NCBI RefSeq assembly: GCF_026191915.1
Contig: NZ_JAIMBY010000007.1
Coordinates: forward strand, 1-64,000
Source: Acidiphilium sp. PA
GTDB taxonomy: Bacteria; Pseudomonadota; Alphaproteobacteria; Acetobacterales; Acetobacteraceae
Length of the DNA stretch: 64,000 nt
Direction: 5' to 3'
Shown piece by piece: positions 1 to 10,171 of the stretch. The notes under the pieces are model-generated. The model saw only the letters and a list, made by a program, of their open reading frames with translations. It was not told the DNA's origin and did no database searches. The position numbers were made by a program, and so were the translations under genes. The number at the start of each line of letters is the position of its first letter. Positions within the stretch are counted from its first letter, which is position 1.

Positions 1-49
1 GTCAAGCATGGGCGCAGCCCACCGCGTAGCGGCGCGAAGCGTGCTTGAC
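1..49. repeat. Imperfect inverted repeat at window edge
   Basis: GTCAAGC at 1-7 is the reverse complement of GCTTGAC at 43-49, and the pairing extends inward to CATG/CGTG with one wobble position. Smaller self-complementary blocks lie inside it. The sequence to about position 110 is G+C rich like the chromosome, then composition drops sharply. It may be a REP-like element or a terminator; there is no coding evidence. Confidence 0.45.
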
Positions 50-177
50 GAGACCGAGCACGGCGGCAGACTTGGGGGAGGAGAGGACAAATCAAAGGCG
101 GGGGCAGGCGATGAATTAATGGTTGCTACGGCTTGCTTATCCGACTACTTCCGACTCGTTGCTACCTATTGTCGGCG

Positions 178-825
178 TTATTCCATAAACCCTGACCGAA
201 TTTCATTACCATTCCTTATATATACCTGAAACTTCAGTTCTCTTACGAGTCCGGGAGTATATTCATTCATTTTTGAGCATGTCTTATTTATTTTGTCCAA
301 TGAAGTTGTTGCTCGCTCGTCATTTCTTTTTAATTCTTCATCGTTATAAACCAGACTCAATAATATATTCCAAAAAACAAAATCTAATGCGGTCGATTGA
401 ATCCAATCAACGGTTTCTCCAAAACCGGCTACCCAACGAATATTGTGATTCGATTCAAGTATCATTTTCGCATTGCGTTCATTCCCGAAAAGACATGAAC
501 CAAAATAAATGCCTCTGTACGACGAGGCAAGACTTCGAGTTATTTTTTTAAAATCTGAAATTTTTATTTCTTCCGCTGATCCCTGCAAACTTTCCCCGTT
601 GCCATGTGAGGCAATGTAAAGATATCGACCGCCTCTTCCAGAGTTCACATTGTTATTTAAGATACTTGAAAGAGCATTATACGTAGAGAACATCTCGTAG
701 TAATAATCATGCTGGTTACCAAAGATCAAATCAACTAACACATCAAATACAGGTTTTACCGTAATATTTTTCTTTGGCCACCATTTTCCCTCTAGAACAA
801 CTAAATCTGATCTAACTCGCGTCAT
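178..825 (-). CDS. Small caspase/CHAT-like protein, AT-rich orphan
   Basis: The 215-residue protein is encoded in markedly AT-rich DNA, unlike everything around it. I do not recognise a close named family. It shows a plausible caspase-fold dyad: a hydrophobic strand leading into SHGNG with His74, then about 35 residues later a strand ending IYFGSC with Cys111, followed by a WVAGFGE strand. That order (strand-His-Gly, strand-Cys, strand) is typical of CHAT, caspase and clostripain-type cysteine proteases. No signal peptide or membrane segment is visible. The ATG at 825 has only a weak upstream purine stretch (GGCGAC). The gene lies directly downstream of nrdA on the same strand with no visible partner gene before the window edge. 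The protease role is inference from the motif; the gene being real is supported by its length, composition and coherent protein-like sequence. Confidence 0.6.
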   Translation of the reverse strand: MTRVRSDLVVLEGKWWPKKNITVKPVFDVLVDLIFGNQHDYYYEMFSTYNALSSILNNNVNSGRGGRYLYIASHGNGESLQGSAEEIKISDFKKITRSLASSYRGIYFGSCLFGNERNAKMILESNHNIRWVAGFGETVDWIQSTALDFVFWNILLSLVYNDEELKRNDERATTSLDKINKTCSKMNEYTPGLVRELKFQVYIRNGNEIRSGFME

Positions 826-856
826 ACGTTGTCGCCAATATTTTCAATTAAGGGGT

Positions 857-898
857 CTGGGGCCTAAGGCCCCAGTGGGGTCGAGGGGCGAAGCCCTC
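857..898 (-). terminator. Double hairpin downstream of nrdA
   Basis: A perfect 8-bp stem with a 3-nt loop, CTGGGGCCTAAGGCCCCAG, lies at 857-875. A second hairpin, GAGGG-GCGAAG-CCCTC, lies at 883-898, immediately after the nrdA stop. No long U run follows, so it may be a weak terminator or an mRNA 3'-end stabiliser. Confidence 0.6.
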
Positions 899-901
899 GC
901 C

Positions 902-2794
902 TTACTGACAGGCCAAACACTCCTCATAATTCGTGGTACTCGCCGCTGCCGCGAGGGGGATGTGGGCGGTGTTGTTGGCGGCTTCGAGGTGGGTGCGGTG
1001 TTCTACTTTTTCGCTGATGCTGTCGGCGCGTTGGATGGAGAGGGAGCGGCAGTAGTACAGCGACTTAACGCCGCGTTTCCAGGCCTGGTAGTGGATTTGG
1101 TGGAGGTCGCGCTTATTCACATCGGCGGGGAGGAAGACGTTGATGGACTGGCTTTGGCAGATGTAGGGGGTGCGGTCGGCGGCGTGTTCGATGATCCAGC
1201 GCTGGTCGAGTTCGAAGGCGGTTTTGAAGACGGATTTTTCGTCGTCGGTCAGGAAGTCCAGGTGTTGGACCGAGCCTTTGGTGACGGTGATGTTGGACCA
1301 GGTGGCGTCGTCGTCGCGGCCTTTGGATGCCAGGAGTTGCTGGAGGTGGCGGTTGCGGACGGAGAAGCTGCCGGAGAGGGTTTTTTGCAGGAAGACGTTG
1401 GCGGCGATGGGTTCGATGCCGGGGCTGGAGTTGCCGGCGATGATCGAGATTGAGGCGGTGGGGGCGATTGCCATTTTGTTCGAGAAGCGTTCCATGACGC
1501 CGTACTCGGCGGCGTCCGGGCAGGGGCCGCGCTCTTTTGCCAGTGTCTGTGACGCGCGGTCGGCGCCGGCGCGGATGTGTTTGAAGATTTTGATGTTCCA
1601 GGCCTTCGCCATGGCGGATTCGAAGGGGATGTTCAGGGCCTGGAGGAAGGAGTGGAAGCCCATGACGCCGAGGCCGACCGAGCGTTCGCGCATGGCGGCG
1701 TATTTGGCGCGGGCCATGGAATCGGGCGCGTGGTCGATGAAATCCTGCAGCACGTTGTCGAGGAAGCGCATGACGTCCTCGATGAACTGGGGGTTATCGT
1801 GCCATTCGAGCCAGGTTTCGAGGTTGATCGAGGACAGGCAGCAGACGGCGGTGCGTTGCTGGCCGTGCTGGTCGAGCCCGGTGGGGAGGGTGATTTCGGC
1901 GCAGAGGTTGGAGGTTTTGACCTCGAGGCCGGCGAGTTTGTGGTGCTCGGGGCGGGCGTTGTTCACATGATCGGAGAAGATGATGTAGGGCTCGCCGGTT
2001 TCGATGCGGGCGGTGAGGATGCGGACCCAGAGGGCGCGGGCGGAGACGTGGCGGACGTGGGCGCCGTCCTTGGGTGAGGTGAGGGACCATTGGTCGTCGG
2101 CTTCAACGGCGCGCATGAACGCATCCGAGATCAGGATGCCGTGGTGCAGGTTGAGGGCCTTGCGGTTGGGATCGCCGCCGGTGGGGCGGCGGATTTCGAT
2201 GAATTCCTCGACCTCCGGGTGGCTGATGGGCAGATAGACCGCCGCTGAGCCACGGCGCAGCGAGCCCTGGCTGATGGCCAGCGTGAGGCTGTCCATCACG
2301 CGGATGAAGGGGACGACGCCGGAGGTTTTGCCGTTCTGGCCGACTTTTTCACCGATCGAGCGGAGATTGCCCCAATAGGAGCCGATGCCGCCGCCCTTGG
2401 AGGCGAGCCAGACGTTTTCGTTCCAGAGATCGACGATGCCTTCGAGGGAGTCGGAGGCTTCGTTGAGGAAGCAGGAGATGGGCAGGCCGCGCGCGGTGCC
2501 GCCGTTGGAGAGCACCGGGGTGGCGGGCATGAACCAGAGCTTGCTGATGTAGTCGTACAGGCGCTGGGCATGGGCCTGATCGTCGCCGTAGAAGGAGGCG
2601 ACGCGGGCGAACAGGTCCTGGTAGGATTCGCCGGGCATCAGGTAGCGATCGTCGAGGGTGGCGCGGCCGAAATCGGTCAGGAGCGCGTCGCGGGAGCGGT
2701 CGACCTTGATCTGGTGGCGGCCCTGAAGCTGGATGTCGGTTTCCAGCAGGGTGGGCTCAAGCAGAGCCTGGTCGGCACGGGTCATGACGTTCAT
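902..2794 (-). CDS. nrdA: Ribonucleoside-diphosphate reductase, alpha subunit
   Basis: Class I ribonucleotide reductase large subunit, reducing ribonucleotides for DNA synthesis; it needs a radical-generating beta subunit, not seen in this window. Counted from the ATG at 2794 (630 residues), the active-site cysteine in ISCFLN is Cys108. The radical-site N-x-C-x-E is Asn296, Cys298 and Glu300 in SNLCAEI, and YYC follows near the C-terminus. The C-terminal tail pair ECLAC is Cys626 and Cys629, the thioredoxin/glutaredoxin-reducible shuttle. The protein begins almost at the catalytic barrel and lacks the N-terminal ATP-cone of E. coli-type enzymes, so dATP feedback may be absent or differ. I prefer the ATG at 2794 because GGAG lies 11 nt upstream; an in-frame ATG at 2851 would add 19 unconserved-looking residues. 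Confidence 0.95.
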   Translation of the reverse strand: MNVMTRADQALLEPTLLETDIQLQGRHQIKVDRSRDALLTDFGRATLDDRYLMPGESYQDLFARVASFYGDDQAHAQRLYDYISKLWFMPATPVLSNGGTARGLPISCFLNEASDSLEGIVDLWNENVWLASKGGGIGSYWGNLRSIGEKVGQNGKTSGVVPFIRVMDSLTLAISQGSLRRGSAAVYLPISHPEVEEFIEIRRPTGGDPNRKALNLHHGILISDAFMRAVEADDQWSLTSPKDGAHVRHVSARALWVRILTARIETGEPYIIFSDHVNNARPEHHKLAGLEVKTSNLCAEITLPTGLDQHGQQRTAVCCLSSINLETWLEWHDNPQFIEDVMRFLDNVLQDFIDHAPDSMARAKYAAMRERSVGLGVMGFHSFLQALNIPFESAMAKAWNIKIFKHIRAGADRASQTLAKERGPCPDAAEYGVMERFSNKMAIAPTASISIIAGNSSPGIEPIAANVFLQKTLSGSFSVRNRHLQQLLASKGRDDDATWSNITVTKGSVQHLDFLTDDEKSVFKTAFELDQRWIIEHAADRTPYICQSQSINVFLPADVNKRDLHQIHYQAWKRGVKSLYYCRSLSIQRADSISEKVEHRTHLEAANNTAHIPLAAAASTTNYEECLACQ

Positions 2795-2994
2795 TGCAGC
2801 GGAGACTCCAATCGGTGCGGCGGAGGGTATAACAACATATTGGGAGGGCATCGCGCAATCGCTACTAGATGAAGTTTTATCAGAAAATTGGCTTGCGCCG
2901 AGTCGATGGGGGTTGTTCGTTGTTTGTTCTTGTATGGGGCGTGGGGGAGGAAGGCAAGGGGGGCGTTGGTGGGGAGGGCTGGGTAGGGGAAGGT

Positions 2995-3332
2995 AAAGGA
3001 AGACTTCTTTTTTGGTAAAAAAGAAGCAAAAAACTTTTTGACACTGCGGGCGGTGGGAGGGCTCTGGCGATTGCCGGCCGGTCGGGGGCGGGTTCTTTTT
3101 TTCAAAAAAGAACGTCTTGCCTGGTTTGTTTTATTGATGACCGGCAGGCGATAAGCTTCGCAAGGGCTCTGCCCATCCTGCGGTGCTGGATTGCGAGGTT
3201 CTGACCGCGACAGGGCCGGGAAGCAGAGTCAAAAAATTTTTTGGTTCTTTTTTATAAAAAAGAACGCCTTGCTTAACTTGTTTTATTGGTGACTGGAAAG
3301 TGATGGGCTTCGCAAGGGCTCTGCCCATCGGC
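2995..3332. repeat. Intergenic T/A-rich hairpin repeats and 62-bp direct repeat
   Basis: The gap between nrdA and aspC holds no convincing gene. It contains a T/A hairpin arm at about 3002-3040 (CTTCTTTTTTGG/AAAAAAGAAG followed by CAAAAAACTTTTTGA). A shorter inverted arm lies at about 3092-3113 and another at about 3226-3266. The segments 3117-3178 and 3268-3330 are imperfect direct copies of about 62 bp, both ending GCTTCGCAAGGGCTCTGCCC. These are members of the dispersed element family seen at seven other places in the window. Confidence 0.75.
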
Positions 3333-3336
3333 TTGC

Positions 3337-4566
<1,230 letters not shown>

Positions 4567-4664
4567 TTAGCGGGAAACCGCGGGGTTGAATATGGCGTGG
4601 ATGCAACATCTGCCGTGCGGGTCTTGCCGAGCCGCGCGCAAACCCATATCAGAGCGACACGGAT

Positions 4665-4736
4665 TGGGGTGTAGCCAAGCGGTAAGGCAGTGGATTTTGA
4701 TTCCACCATGCGGAGGTTCGAATCCTCCCTCCCCAG
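4665..4736 (+). tRNA. tRNA-Gln (anticodon TTG)
   Basis: A full cloverleaf can be drawn. The acceptor is TGGGGTG with CTCCCCA, the D arm contains AGCCAAGCGGTAAGGCA, and the anticodon stem is GTGGA/TCCAC with loop TTTTGAT giving anticodon TTG at 4697-4699. The T arm is GGAGG-TTCGAAT-CCTCC and the discriminator is G4736. The acceptor has one T-T mismatch at its sixth pair. A CC follows but no complete CCA is encoded. Confidence 0.95.
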
Positions 4737-4755
4737 CCGGTTCATTCATGATTGG

Positions 4756-5526
4756 TCAGATGAAGTCGGGTTTCCGCTTTTCGATGAAGGCGGTCATGCC
4801 TTCGCGCTGGTGGGGTGTGCCGAACAGGGCGAGGAAGGTGGCGCGCTCGTAGGCGATGCCTTCGGCGAGGGTGGTTTCGAACGCGCGGTTGATGCTGCGC
4901 TTGGCGATTGTGACTGCGACCGGCGAGAGTGACGCGATGGTGGCCGCGATCTTGTGCGCTTCGGCGAGCAGGTCGGCGGCGGGGATGATGCGGCTGACCA
5001 GGCCGGCGCGCTCGGCTTCGGTTGCGTCCATCATGCGGCCGGTCAGGATCATGTCCATTGCCTTGGATTTGCCGATCGCGCGGGTGAGGCGCTGGGTGCC
5101 GCCGGCGCCGGGGATGACGCCGAGGTTGATTTCGGGCTGGCCGAACTGGGCGGTGTCGGCCGCGATGATCATGTCGCACATCATGGCGAGTTCGCAGCCG
5201 CCGCCGAGCGCGTAGCCGGCGACCGCGGCGATGACGGGTTTGCGGATGGTGGTGACGACTTCCCAGTTCCTGCCGATGAAATCATCGAGCGCGGTATCGG
5301 GGTAGGTCTTGTGCTGCATTTCCTTGATGTCGGCGCCGGCGGCGAAGGCGCGGGGCGAGCCGGTGAGGATGATGGCGCCGATCGCGGGATCGGCGTCGGC
5401 GGCGCGCAGGGCGCCGGCGAGTTCGGTCATCAACTGGTCGCAGAGGGCGTTGAGGGCGCGCGGGCGGTTGAGGGTGATCTGGGCCACGCGTCCGTGGGTT
5501 TCGGTGATGATCATTTCATAGGTCAT
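4756..5526 (-). CDS. Enoyl-CoA hydratase
   Basis: The 256-residue crotonase-fold enzyme is predicted to hydrate trans-2-enoyl-CoA to 3-hydroxyacyl-CoA in beta-oxidation or a related acyl-CoA pathway. The oxyanion-hole strand is [10 protein letters not shown] (about residues 61-70), and the second oxyanion-hole segment is [13 protein letters not shown]. The two catalytic glutamates are Glu112 (in CELAM) and Glu132 (in PEINLG). Both are present, so hydratase rather than isomerase activity is expected. It is on the strand opposite tRNA-Gln and just downstream of the cobC start of the next block, with no obvious pathway partner. Confidence 0.92.
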   Translation of the reverse strand: MTYEMIITETHGRVAQITLNRPRALNALCDQLMTELAGALRAADADPAIGAIILTGSPRAFAAGADIKEMQHKTYPDTALDDFIGRNWEVVTTIRKPVIAAVAGYALGGGCELAMMCDMIIAADTAQFGQPEINLGVIPGAGGTQRLTRAIGKSKAMDMILTGRMMDATEAERAGLVSRIIPAADLLAEAHKIAATIASLSPVAVTIAKRSINRAFETTLAEGIAYERATFLALFGTPHQREGMTAFIEKRKPDFI

Positions 5527-5553
5527 GGCGGTCTCCGTTCGGCTGGTGTTTTT

Positions 5554-6600
5554 TCATTGATCGGGGTGGTTGGCCAGGGGGGCGCGATCGTTCGACAGGG
5601 CGGCGGCGAGGCGTGCCCAGGCGGCGCGGCCGGCGGGAAGGCCGAATCGCAACCAGGCGGGCTGGTCGTCGAACCGGCGCGTCATGATGCCGGCTCGGGC
5701 GAGGCGATCGTGCCACGCGGACGCGGACGCGGTGGCGGCGAGGCGGAAGAGCGGTGTGCCGCCGATGAGGGTCATGCCGGCATCGGTCAGCAGCCGGTCG
5801 AGCGTGGCGGCGGCGCGGGTCAGGCGGTGCCGGGTTGCGGTCAGCCAGGCGGGATCGGCGAGGGCGATCGTGCCGATCGCGATCGCCGGACCTGAGACCG
5901 CCCAGGGGCCGAGTGCTGTGCGGATGGCGGCGGCGCGCGGGGCATCGGCCAGGGCGAAGCCGAGCCGGATGCCGGCCAGGCCGTAGGTTTTGCCGAACGA
6001 GCGCAGGATGACGATGGCGGGATGCGGCAGGGATTCTGCCATGCTGGTGGCGGGGCCGGCGAGGTCGGCGAAGGCTTCGTCGATCACCAGCAGGCCGCCG
6101 CGCGCGGCGAGATGATCGGCCAGGGCGCGGAGCCGGGCGGGCGGGATGATCCGGCCATCCGGATTGTTCGGGTTGCAGAGCACCAGTGACGAGGGTGCGG
6201 GCAGGGCATCGAGGTCGTGGATCAGATCGACCCTGCCGCCGCCGCGCGCCCAGGCGGCCTGGTGTTCGGCGTAGGTCGGGCCGAGGATGGCGATGTGCGG
6301 CCGGGGCAGCAGGCGGGCGAGCAGTTCGATCAGGATTTGCGTGCCCGGTGCTGCGGCGACCATCGCGGGGTCGGACACGCGATAGGCGGCGGCGGCGATG
6401 GATTCGAGGCGCGTGGCGGCTTCGGGGTCGGGCAGGCGGGTGAAGCAGTCGGGCGGCAGGGTTGGGACCGGGTAGGGGATCGGGTTGATGCCGGTGGACA
6501 GGTCGATCCAGGGTTGCGGCGCGGCGGGGTAGGCCTGGCGCATCGCCTCGCGCCGGCCGCCGTGCAGGAGGGGGCGTTCTGTTGCCGTGTGCCGGCTCAT
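5554..6600 (-). CDS. cobC: Threonine-phosphate decarboxylase (cobalamin side chain)
   Basis: The 348-residue class I/II PLP enzyme decarboxylates L-threonine-phosphate to (R)-1-amino-2-propanol phosphate, the linker joining corrin and nucleotide loop. Motifs are the DLSTGINP start near residue 33, CNPNNPDGR near 142, VIDEAFADL with Asp174, and the PLP lysine Lys204 in SFGKTYGLAGIRLGF. The frame stays open far upstream on this strand, but only the ATG at 6600 gives a family-like N-terminus (HGG...). It is divergent from cbiB, whose product uses this product, with only 39 bp between start codons. 'CobC' here follows the Pseudomonas denitrificans naming, distinct from the phosphatase at 33.0 kb. 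Confidence 0.93.
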   Translation of the reverse strand: MSRHTATERPLLHGGRREAMRQAYPAAPQPWIDLSTGINPIPYPVPTLPPDCFTRLPDPEAATRLESIAAAAYRVSDPAMVAAAPGTQILIELLARLLPRPHIAILGPTYAEHQAAWARGGGRVDLIHDLDALPAPSSLVLCNPNNPDGRIIPPARLRALADHLAARGGLLVIDEAFADLAGPATSMAESLPHPAIVILRSFGKTYGLAGIRLGFALADAPRAAAIRTALGPWAVSGPAIAIGTIALADPAWLTATRHRLTRAAATLDRLLTDAGMTLIGGTPLFRLAATASASAWHDRLARAGIMTRRFDDQPAWLRFGLPAGRAAWARLAAALSNDRAPLANHPDQ

Positions 6601-6639
6601 GATATCGACGGCGCCGATGAAACTGCTGGTCTGCATGCC

Positions 6640-7617
6640 ATGGATCTGATGCTCACGGTTCCGATCGCTGCCCTGGCGCTCACGATCGAGGCCATCATCG
6701 GTTATCCCGATACGATATTTCGGTTGATCCGCCATCCCGTGATGTGGGCGGGGGCGCTGATCGCGCGGCTCGATGCGGGGCTGAACCGGGGTGGGGCGCG
6801 GCGGCGGCGCTGGCTGGGGGTGGCGGCGCTGGTCGTGCTGGGGCTGGCGGCGTGGCTGCCGTGCTGGCTGATCGAGGCATCGGTGTTCGCGCTGGTGCCG
6901 CGCGCGGTGGGGATGGTGGTGATCGGGGTGCTGGCCAGCGCGTTGCTGGCATCGGTCAGTCTGATCACCCATGTGTGGGCGGTGGCGGTGGGGTTGCGGT
7001 CCGGGCTGGCGGAGGGGCGGGTGGCGGTGTCGCATATCGTCGGGCGCGATCCGGCGAGCCTCGATGCGGCGGGGGTGGCGCGGGCGGCGATCGAGAGTCT
7101 GGCGGAGAATTTTTCCGATGGGGTGGTGGCGCCGGCTTTGTGGTGCGCGGTGTTCGGACTGCCGGGGATCGCGCTTTATAAGGCGGTGAACACGGCGGAC
7201 AGCATGATCGGGCATCTGACACCGCGGCATGGCGCGTTCGGTTGGGCCGCGGCGCGGTTCGACGATGTGATCAACCTGCCGGCGTCGCGGCTGGCGGCGC
7301 TGTGGCTCGTGGTGGCGGCGGCGGTTGTGCCGGGGGCGAGCGCGCGCGGGGCGATGGCTGCGGTGCGGCGGGATGCGGGCCAGCATCGCTCGCCGAACGC
7401 GGGCTGGCCGGAGGCGGCGATGGCTGGCGCGCTCGGGCTGCGGCTGGCGGGGCCGCGGGTTTATGGCGCCATCCGCGTCGATGATGCCTGGATGGGCGCG
7501 GGGCGGGCGGCGGCGGGGGTTGCGGATATCGAGCGCGCGTTGCGGCTGGTGCGGGTTGCGGCGTGGGTGCAGATCGGCGTCGTGTGGCTGCTGGCGGTGG
7601 TCATCGGGCCAGCGTGA
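6640..7617 (+). CDS. cbiB: Adenosylcobinamide-phosphate synthase
   Basis: The 325-residue integral membrane protein (CbiB/CobD) attaches the aminopropanol side chain to adenosylcobyric acid. The N-terminus carries the family's [14 protein letters not shown] segment (about residues 18-31), followed by hydrophobic helices around 60-110. The most conserved stretch is [21 protein letters not shown], followed by [12 protein letters not shown] and [18 protein letters not shown]. The start is set at ATG 6640 (MDLML); ATG 6649 is an alternative and neither has a strong Shine-Dalgarno. The 3' end overlaps the convergent cobQ by 17 bp. Confidence 0.93.
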   Translation: MDLMLTVPIAALALTIEAIIGYPDTIFRLIRHPVMWAGALIARLDAGLNRGGARRRRWLGVAALVVLGLAAWLPCWLIEASVFALVPRAVGMVVIGVLASALLASVSLITHVWAVAVGLRSGLAEGRVAVSHIVGRDPASLDAAGVARAAIESLAENFSDGVVAPALWCAVFGLPGIALYKAVNTADSMIGHLTPRHGAFGWAAARFDDVINLPASRLAALWLVVAAAVVPGASARGAMAAVRRDAGQHRSPNAGWPEAAMAGALGLRLAGPRVYGAIRVDDAWMGAGRAAAGVADIERALRLVRVAAWVQIGVVWLLAVVIGPA

Positions 7618-9061
7618 GCAGGGCGTCGATGTCGATATGGGTTTCGAGATGGGCGGCCAGGGCATCGAGCGTGGCGTCGATCTCGTCTTCGAAATTTCGC
7701 ACCGCGGGGGTGGCGCCGTAGCGGCGGAGCAGGCCTGCGCGGGCGGGATCGGCGGTGAACAGGCCATGGATATAGGTGCCGGCGATCCGGCCATCCGGTG
7801 ATTGCGCGCCATCCGCCCGGCCATCGGCGAGGTGGAGCAGCGGGCGGGCGGTGGCAGGGCCGGTGGTCTGGCCGATGTGCATTTCAAAGCCGGTGACGGC
7901 GGCGGATTCGGGGATGAGGCGGCCGGTGGCGGCGGTGAGGCGTTTGTCGCCGGCGAGGATGGTTTCGATATCGAGCAGGCCGAGGCCGGGGGCGCTGCCG
8001 GGCGGACCCTCGATGCCGTGGGGGTCGGCGATGGTGCGGCCGAGCATCTGATAGCCGCCGCACAGGCCGAGCAGGGCGCCGCCGTGGCGGTGGTGGGCGC
8101 GGATGTCGATGTCCCAGCCCTCGGCGCGCAGGGTTGCGAGATCGGCGATGGTGGCTTTGGAGCCGGGCAGGATGATCAGATCGGCCGCGCGCGGCAGCGG
8201 CGTGCCGCGCGGAATGAAGCGCAGATCGACATCGGGTTCGCCGTGCAGCGGATCGAGATCGTCGAAATTGGCGATGCAGGGCAGCATCGGCACGGCGATG
8301 ACCAGGGTGGCGCCGGTGCGGTGGGGTGCGTTGGCGGCGAGGTCTGCCGCGTCTTCGGCGGGGAGGTTTCTGATGCTGTCGAAATGCGGGACCAGGCCGA
8401 GCGGGCGCCAGGGCGTGTGGCGCGCGATCGCGGCCATGCCGTCGGCGAACAGGGTGGGGTCGCCGCGCATTTTATTGACGATGAAGCCGGCGATCAGCGC
8501 GGCGTCCGCCGGATCGAGCACGGTTTGTGTGCCGACCAGGCTCGCGATGACGCCGCCGCGATCGATATCGCCGATCAGGATGACCGGGCTGCCGGTGGCG
8601 CGGGCGAAGCCCATGTTGGCGATGTCGTTGGCGCGGAGGTTGATTTCCGACGCGCTGCCGGCGCCTTCGATCAGGATGAGGTCGGCGCCCGATTGCAGTT
8701 GCGCGAAGCTTTCGAGCACATGGGGCATCAATTGCGGTTTCAGCGCCTGGTAGTCGCGCGCCTTGGCGGTGCCGAAGATGCGGCCGTGCACGATGATCTG
8801 GCTGCCGGTTTCGCTTTGGGGTTTCAGCAGGATCGGGTTCATGTGGACGCTGGGGGCAACGCGGCAGGCGCGGGCCTGGAGCGCCTGGGCGCGGCCGATT
8901 TCACCGCCCTCCGGCGTGACGGCCGCGTTGTTCGACATGTTCTGCGGTTTGAACGGCAGGACGCGCAGGCCGCGATTGGTCAGGGCGCGGGCGAGGCCGG
9001 CGACGATGGTGGATTTGCCGACGCTGGAGCCGGTGCCTTGGAACATCAGGGCGCGCGCCAT
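7601..9061 (-). CDS. cobQ: Cobyric acid synthase (glutamine-hydrolysing)
   Basis: The 486-residue protein amidates the b, d, e and g carboxylates of adenosylcobyrinic acid a,c-diamide. The N-terminal synthetase half has the DTBS-like P-loop [12 protein letters not shown] (residues 8-18). The C-terminal class I glutamine amidotransferase half has its nucleophile Cys334 in [10 protein letters not shown] and a catalytic histidine His432 in GTYIHGLF. The length is normal. It begins at ATG 9061, overlapping the cobO stop by one base (TGATG), so cobP-cobO-cobQ form a translationally coupled minus-strand operon. Confidence 0.96.
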   Translation of the reverse strand: MARALMFQGTGSSVGKSTIVAGLARALTNRGLRVLPFKPQNMSNNAAVTPEGGEIGRAQALQARACRVAPSVHMNPILLKPQSETGSQIIVHGRIFGTAKARDYQALKPQLMPHVLESFAQLQSGADLILIEGAGSASEINLRANDIANMGFARATGSPVILIGDIDRGGVIASLVGTQTVLDPADAALIAGFIVNKMRGDPTLFADGMAAIARHTPWRPLGLVPHFDSIRNLPAEDAADLAANAPHRTGATLVIAVPMLPCIANFDDLDPLHGEPDVDLRFIPRGTPLPRAADLIILPGSKATIADLATLRAEGWDIDIRAHHRHGGALLGLCGGYQMLGRTIADPHGIEGPPGSAPGLGLLDIETILAGDKRLTAATGRLIPESAAVTGFEMHIGQTTGPATARPLLHLADGRADGAQSPDGRIAGTYIHGLFTADPARAGLLRRYGATPAVRNFEDEIDATLDALAAHLETHIDIDALLTLAR

Positions 9062-9663
9062 CAGAATTCGATGCCTTGCTGGGCTTTTACCCCGGCGGCG
9101 AAATGATGTTTGGTGGCGGTCATTTCGGTGACCAGATCGGCGGCTTCGATCAGGGCCGGCTTGGCGTTGCGGCCGGTGATGACGACGTGCATCGGCCGCG
9201 GGCGGGCGGCGATGGCCGCCAGGATGGGGTCGAGCGCAAGATAATCGTAGCGGAGTGCGATGTTGAGCTCATCGAGAATGACCAGCGCGATTTCGGGGTC
9301 GGCCAGAAGGGTTGCGGCGGTGGCCCAGGCGCGCTGGCAGGCGGCGATGTCGCGCGCTTTGTCCTGGGTTTCCCAGGTGAAGCCCTCGCCCATGGTGTGA
9401 AAGGTTACCAGATCGTCGAACCGGGCGAGGGCGGTGCGTTCGCCGGTGGCCCAGGCGCCCTTGATGAACTGGACGATGGCGACGCGCCGGCCGTAGCCGA
9501 TCATGCGGAGCGCGAGGCCGAAGGCGGCGGTGGATTTGCCCTTGCCGGGGCCGGTGTTGACGATCAGCAGGCCTTTTTCGATGGTTTTGGCTGCGACCTC
9601 GGCATCCTGGAGGGCTTTGCGTTTCGCCATTTTGGCGCGGTGGCGGGTTTCGTCTTCGCTCAT
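9061..9663 (-). CDS. cobO: Cob(I)yrinic acid a,c-diamide adenosyltransferase
   Basis: The 200-residue CobA/CobO/BtuR-type enzyme transfers adenosyl from ATP to Co(I) corrinoid, making the upper ligand of coenzyme B12. The P-loop [10 protein letters not shown] (residues 36-45) is intact. The conserved FIKG and ERTALARF segments follow, then [13 protein letters not shown] (Walker B-like) and the C-terminal ITGRNA motif. It lies seven bases after cobP and overlaps cobQ by one base. Some family members start later, at the internal MAKRKAL. Confidence 0.95.
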   Translation of the reverse strand: MSEDETRHRAKMAKRKALQDAEVAAKTIEKGLLIVNTGPGKGKSTAAFGLALRMIGYGRRVAIVQFIKGAWATGERTALARFDDLVTFHTMGEGFTWETQDKARDIAACQRAWATAATLLADPEIALVILDELNIALRYDYLALDPILAAIAARPRPMHVVITGRNAKPALIEAADLVTEMTATKHHFAAGVKAQQGIEF

Positions 9664-9670
9664 GTGCGGT

Positions 9671-10171
9671 TCATTTCACGGTCAGGGGCAGGCCGGCGAC
9701 CATGAATATGACGTGGTCAGCGCCGGCTGCGATGCGTTGGTGCAGCAGGCCGGCGGCATCGCGGAAACGGCGGGCGAGGGCGTTTTCGGGCACGATGCCA
9801 AGGCCGACTTCGCTGGCGACCAGGATGGTGGGGGCGGCGCGGGCGGCGATTGCGGTGGTGAGGCGGGCGGATTCGGCGGTGAGATCGGCCTCGGCGAGGA
9901 GGAGGTTGGTGAGCCAGAGGGTGAGGCAATCGATCAGGACCGGGGCCGTGCCGGCGGCTTGGAGCGGGGTGATCAGGTCGAACGGGGCTTCGGTGGTGTG
10001 CCAGTTATGGTCGCGGCGGGTCTGGTGAAGGGCGATCCGCTCGCGCATTTCGGCATCGAACGCCTGGGCGGTGGCGAGGTAGTGCCAGGGGGGCTGGTGC
10101 GACGCGAGCAGGGTTTCGGCGTGGCGGCTTTTGCCGGAGCGGGCGCCGCCGAGGATGAGGGTGGTGGGAAT
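9671..10171 (-). CDS. cobP: Adenosylcobinamide kinase/guanylyltransferase, probable ATT start
   Basis: The bifunctional CobP/CobU enzyme phosphorylates adenosylcobinamide and transfers GMP to it. The reading frame contains the P-loop LGGARSGKSRHAE, then ATAQAFDAEM, and downstream VLIDCLTLWLTN and VASEVGLGIVPEN, all family hallmarks. An ATG at 10048 would remove the P-loop, so it cannot be the true start. Between the in-frame stop near 10241 and the P-loop there is no ATG, GTG or TTG. The only well-placed candidate is ATT at 10171-10169, seven codons before the GGARSGKS loop and eight bases after AAGGAA. This gives 166 residues, normal for CobP. The enzyme call is secure; the start is inferred. 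Confidence 0.88.
   Translation of the reverse strand: MPTTLILGGARSGKSRHAETLLASHQPPWHYLATAQAFDAEMRERIALHQTRRDHNWHTTEAPFDLITPLQAAGTAPVLIDCLTLWLTNLLLAEADLTAESARLTTAIAARAAPTILVASEVGLGIVPENALARRFRDAAGLLHQRIAAGADHVIFMVAGLPLTVK

Noticed and set aside
8-229. Possible 73-residue plus-strand gene at the window start
   Set aside because: It spans the composition break at about 110, has no recognisable motif and no ribosome-binding site.
273-551. Plus-strand open frame inside the AT-rich islet
   Set aside because: It is antisense to the caspase-like gene, which is longer and has a coherent motif order; chance open frames are common in AT-rich DNA.
6601-7887. Upstream extension of the cobC frame over cbiB and cobQ
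   Set aside because: The extension is Arg/His/Pro-rich and lies antisense to cbiB; the family-like N-terminus begins at ATG 6600.
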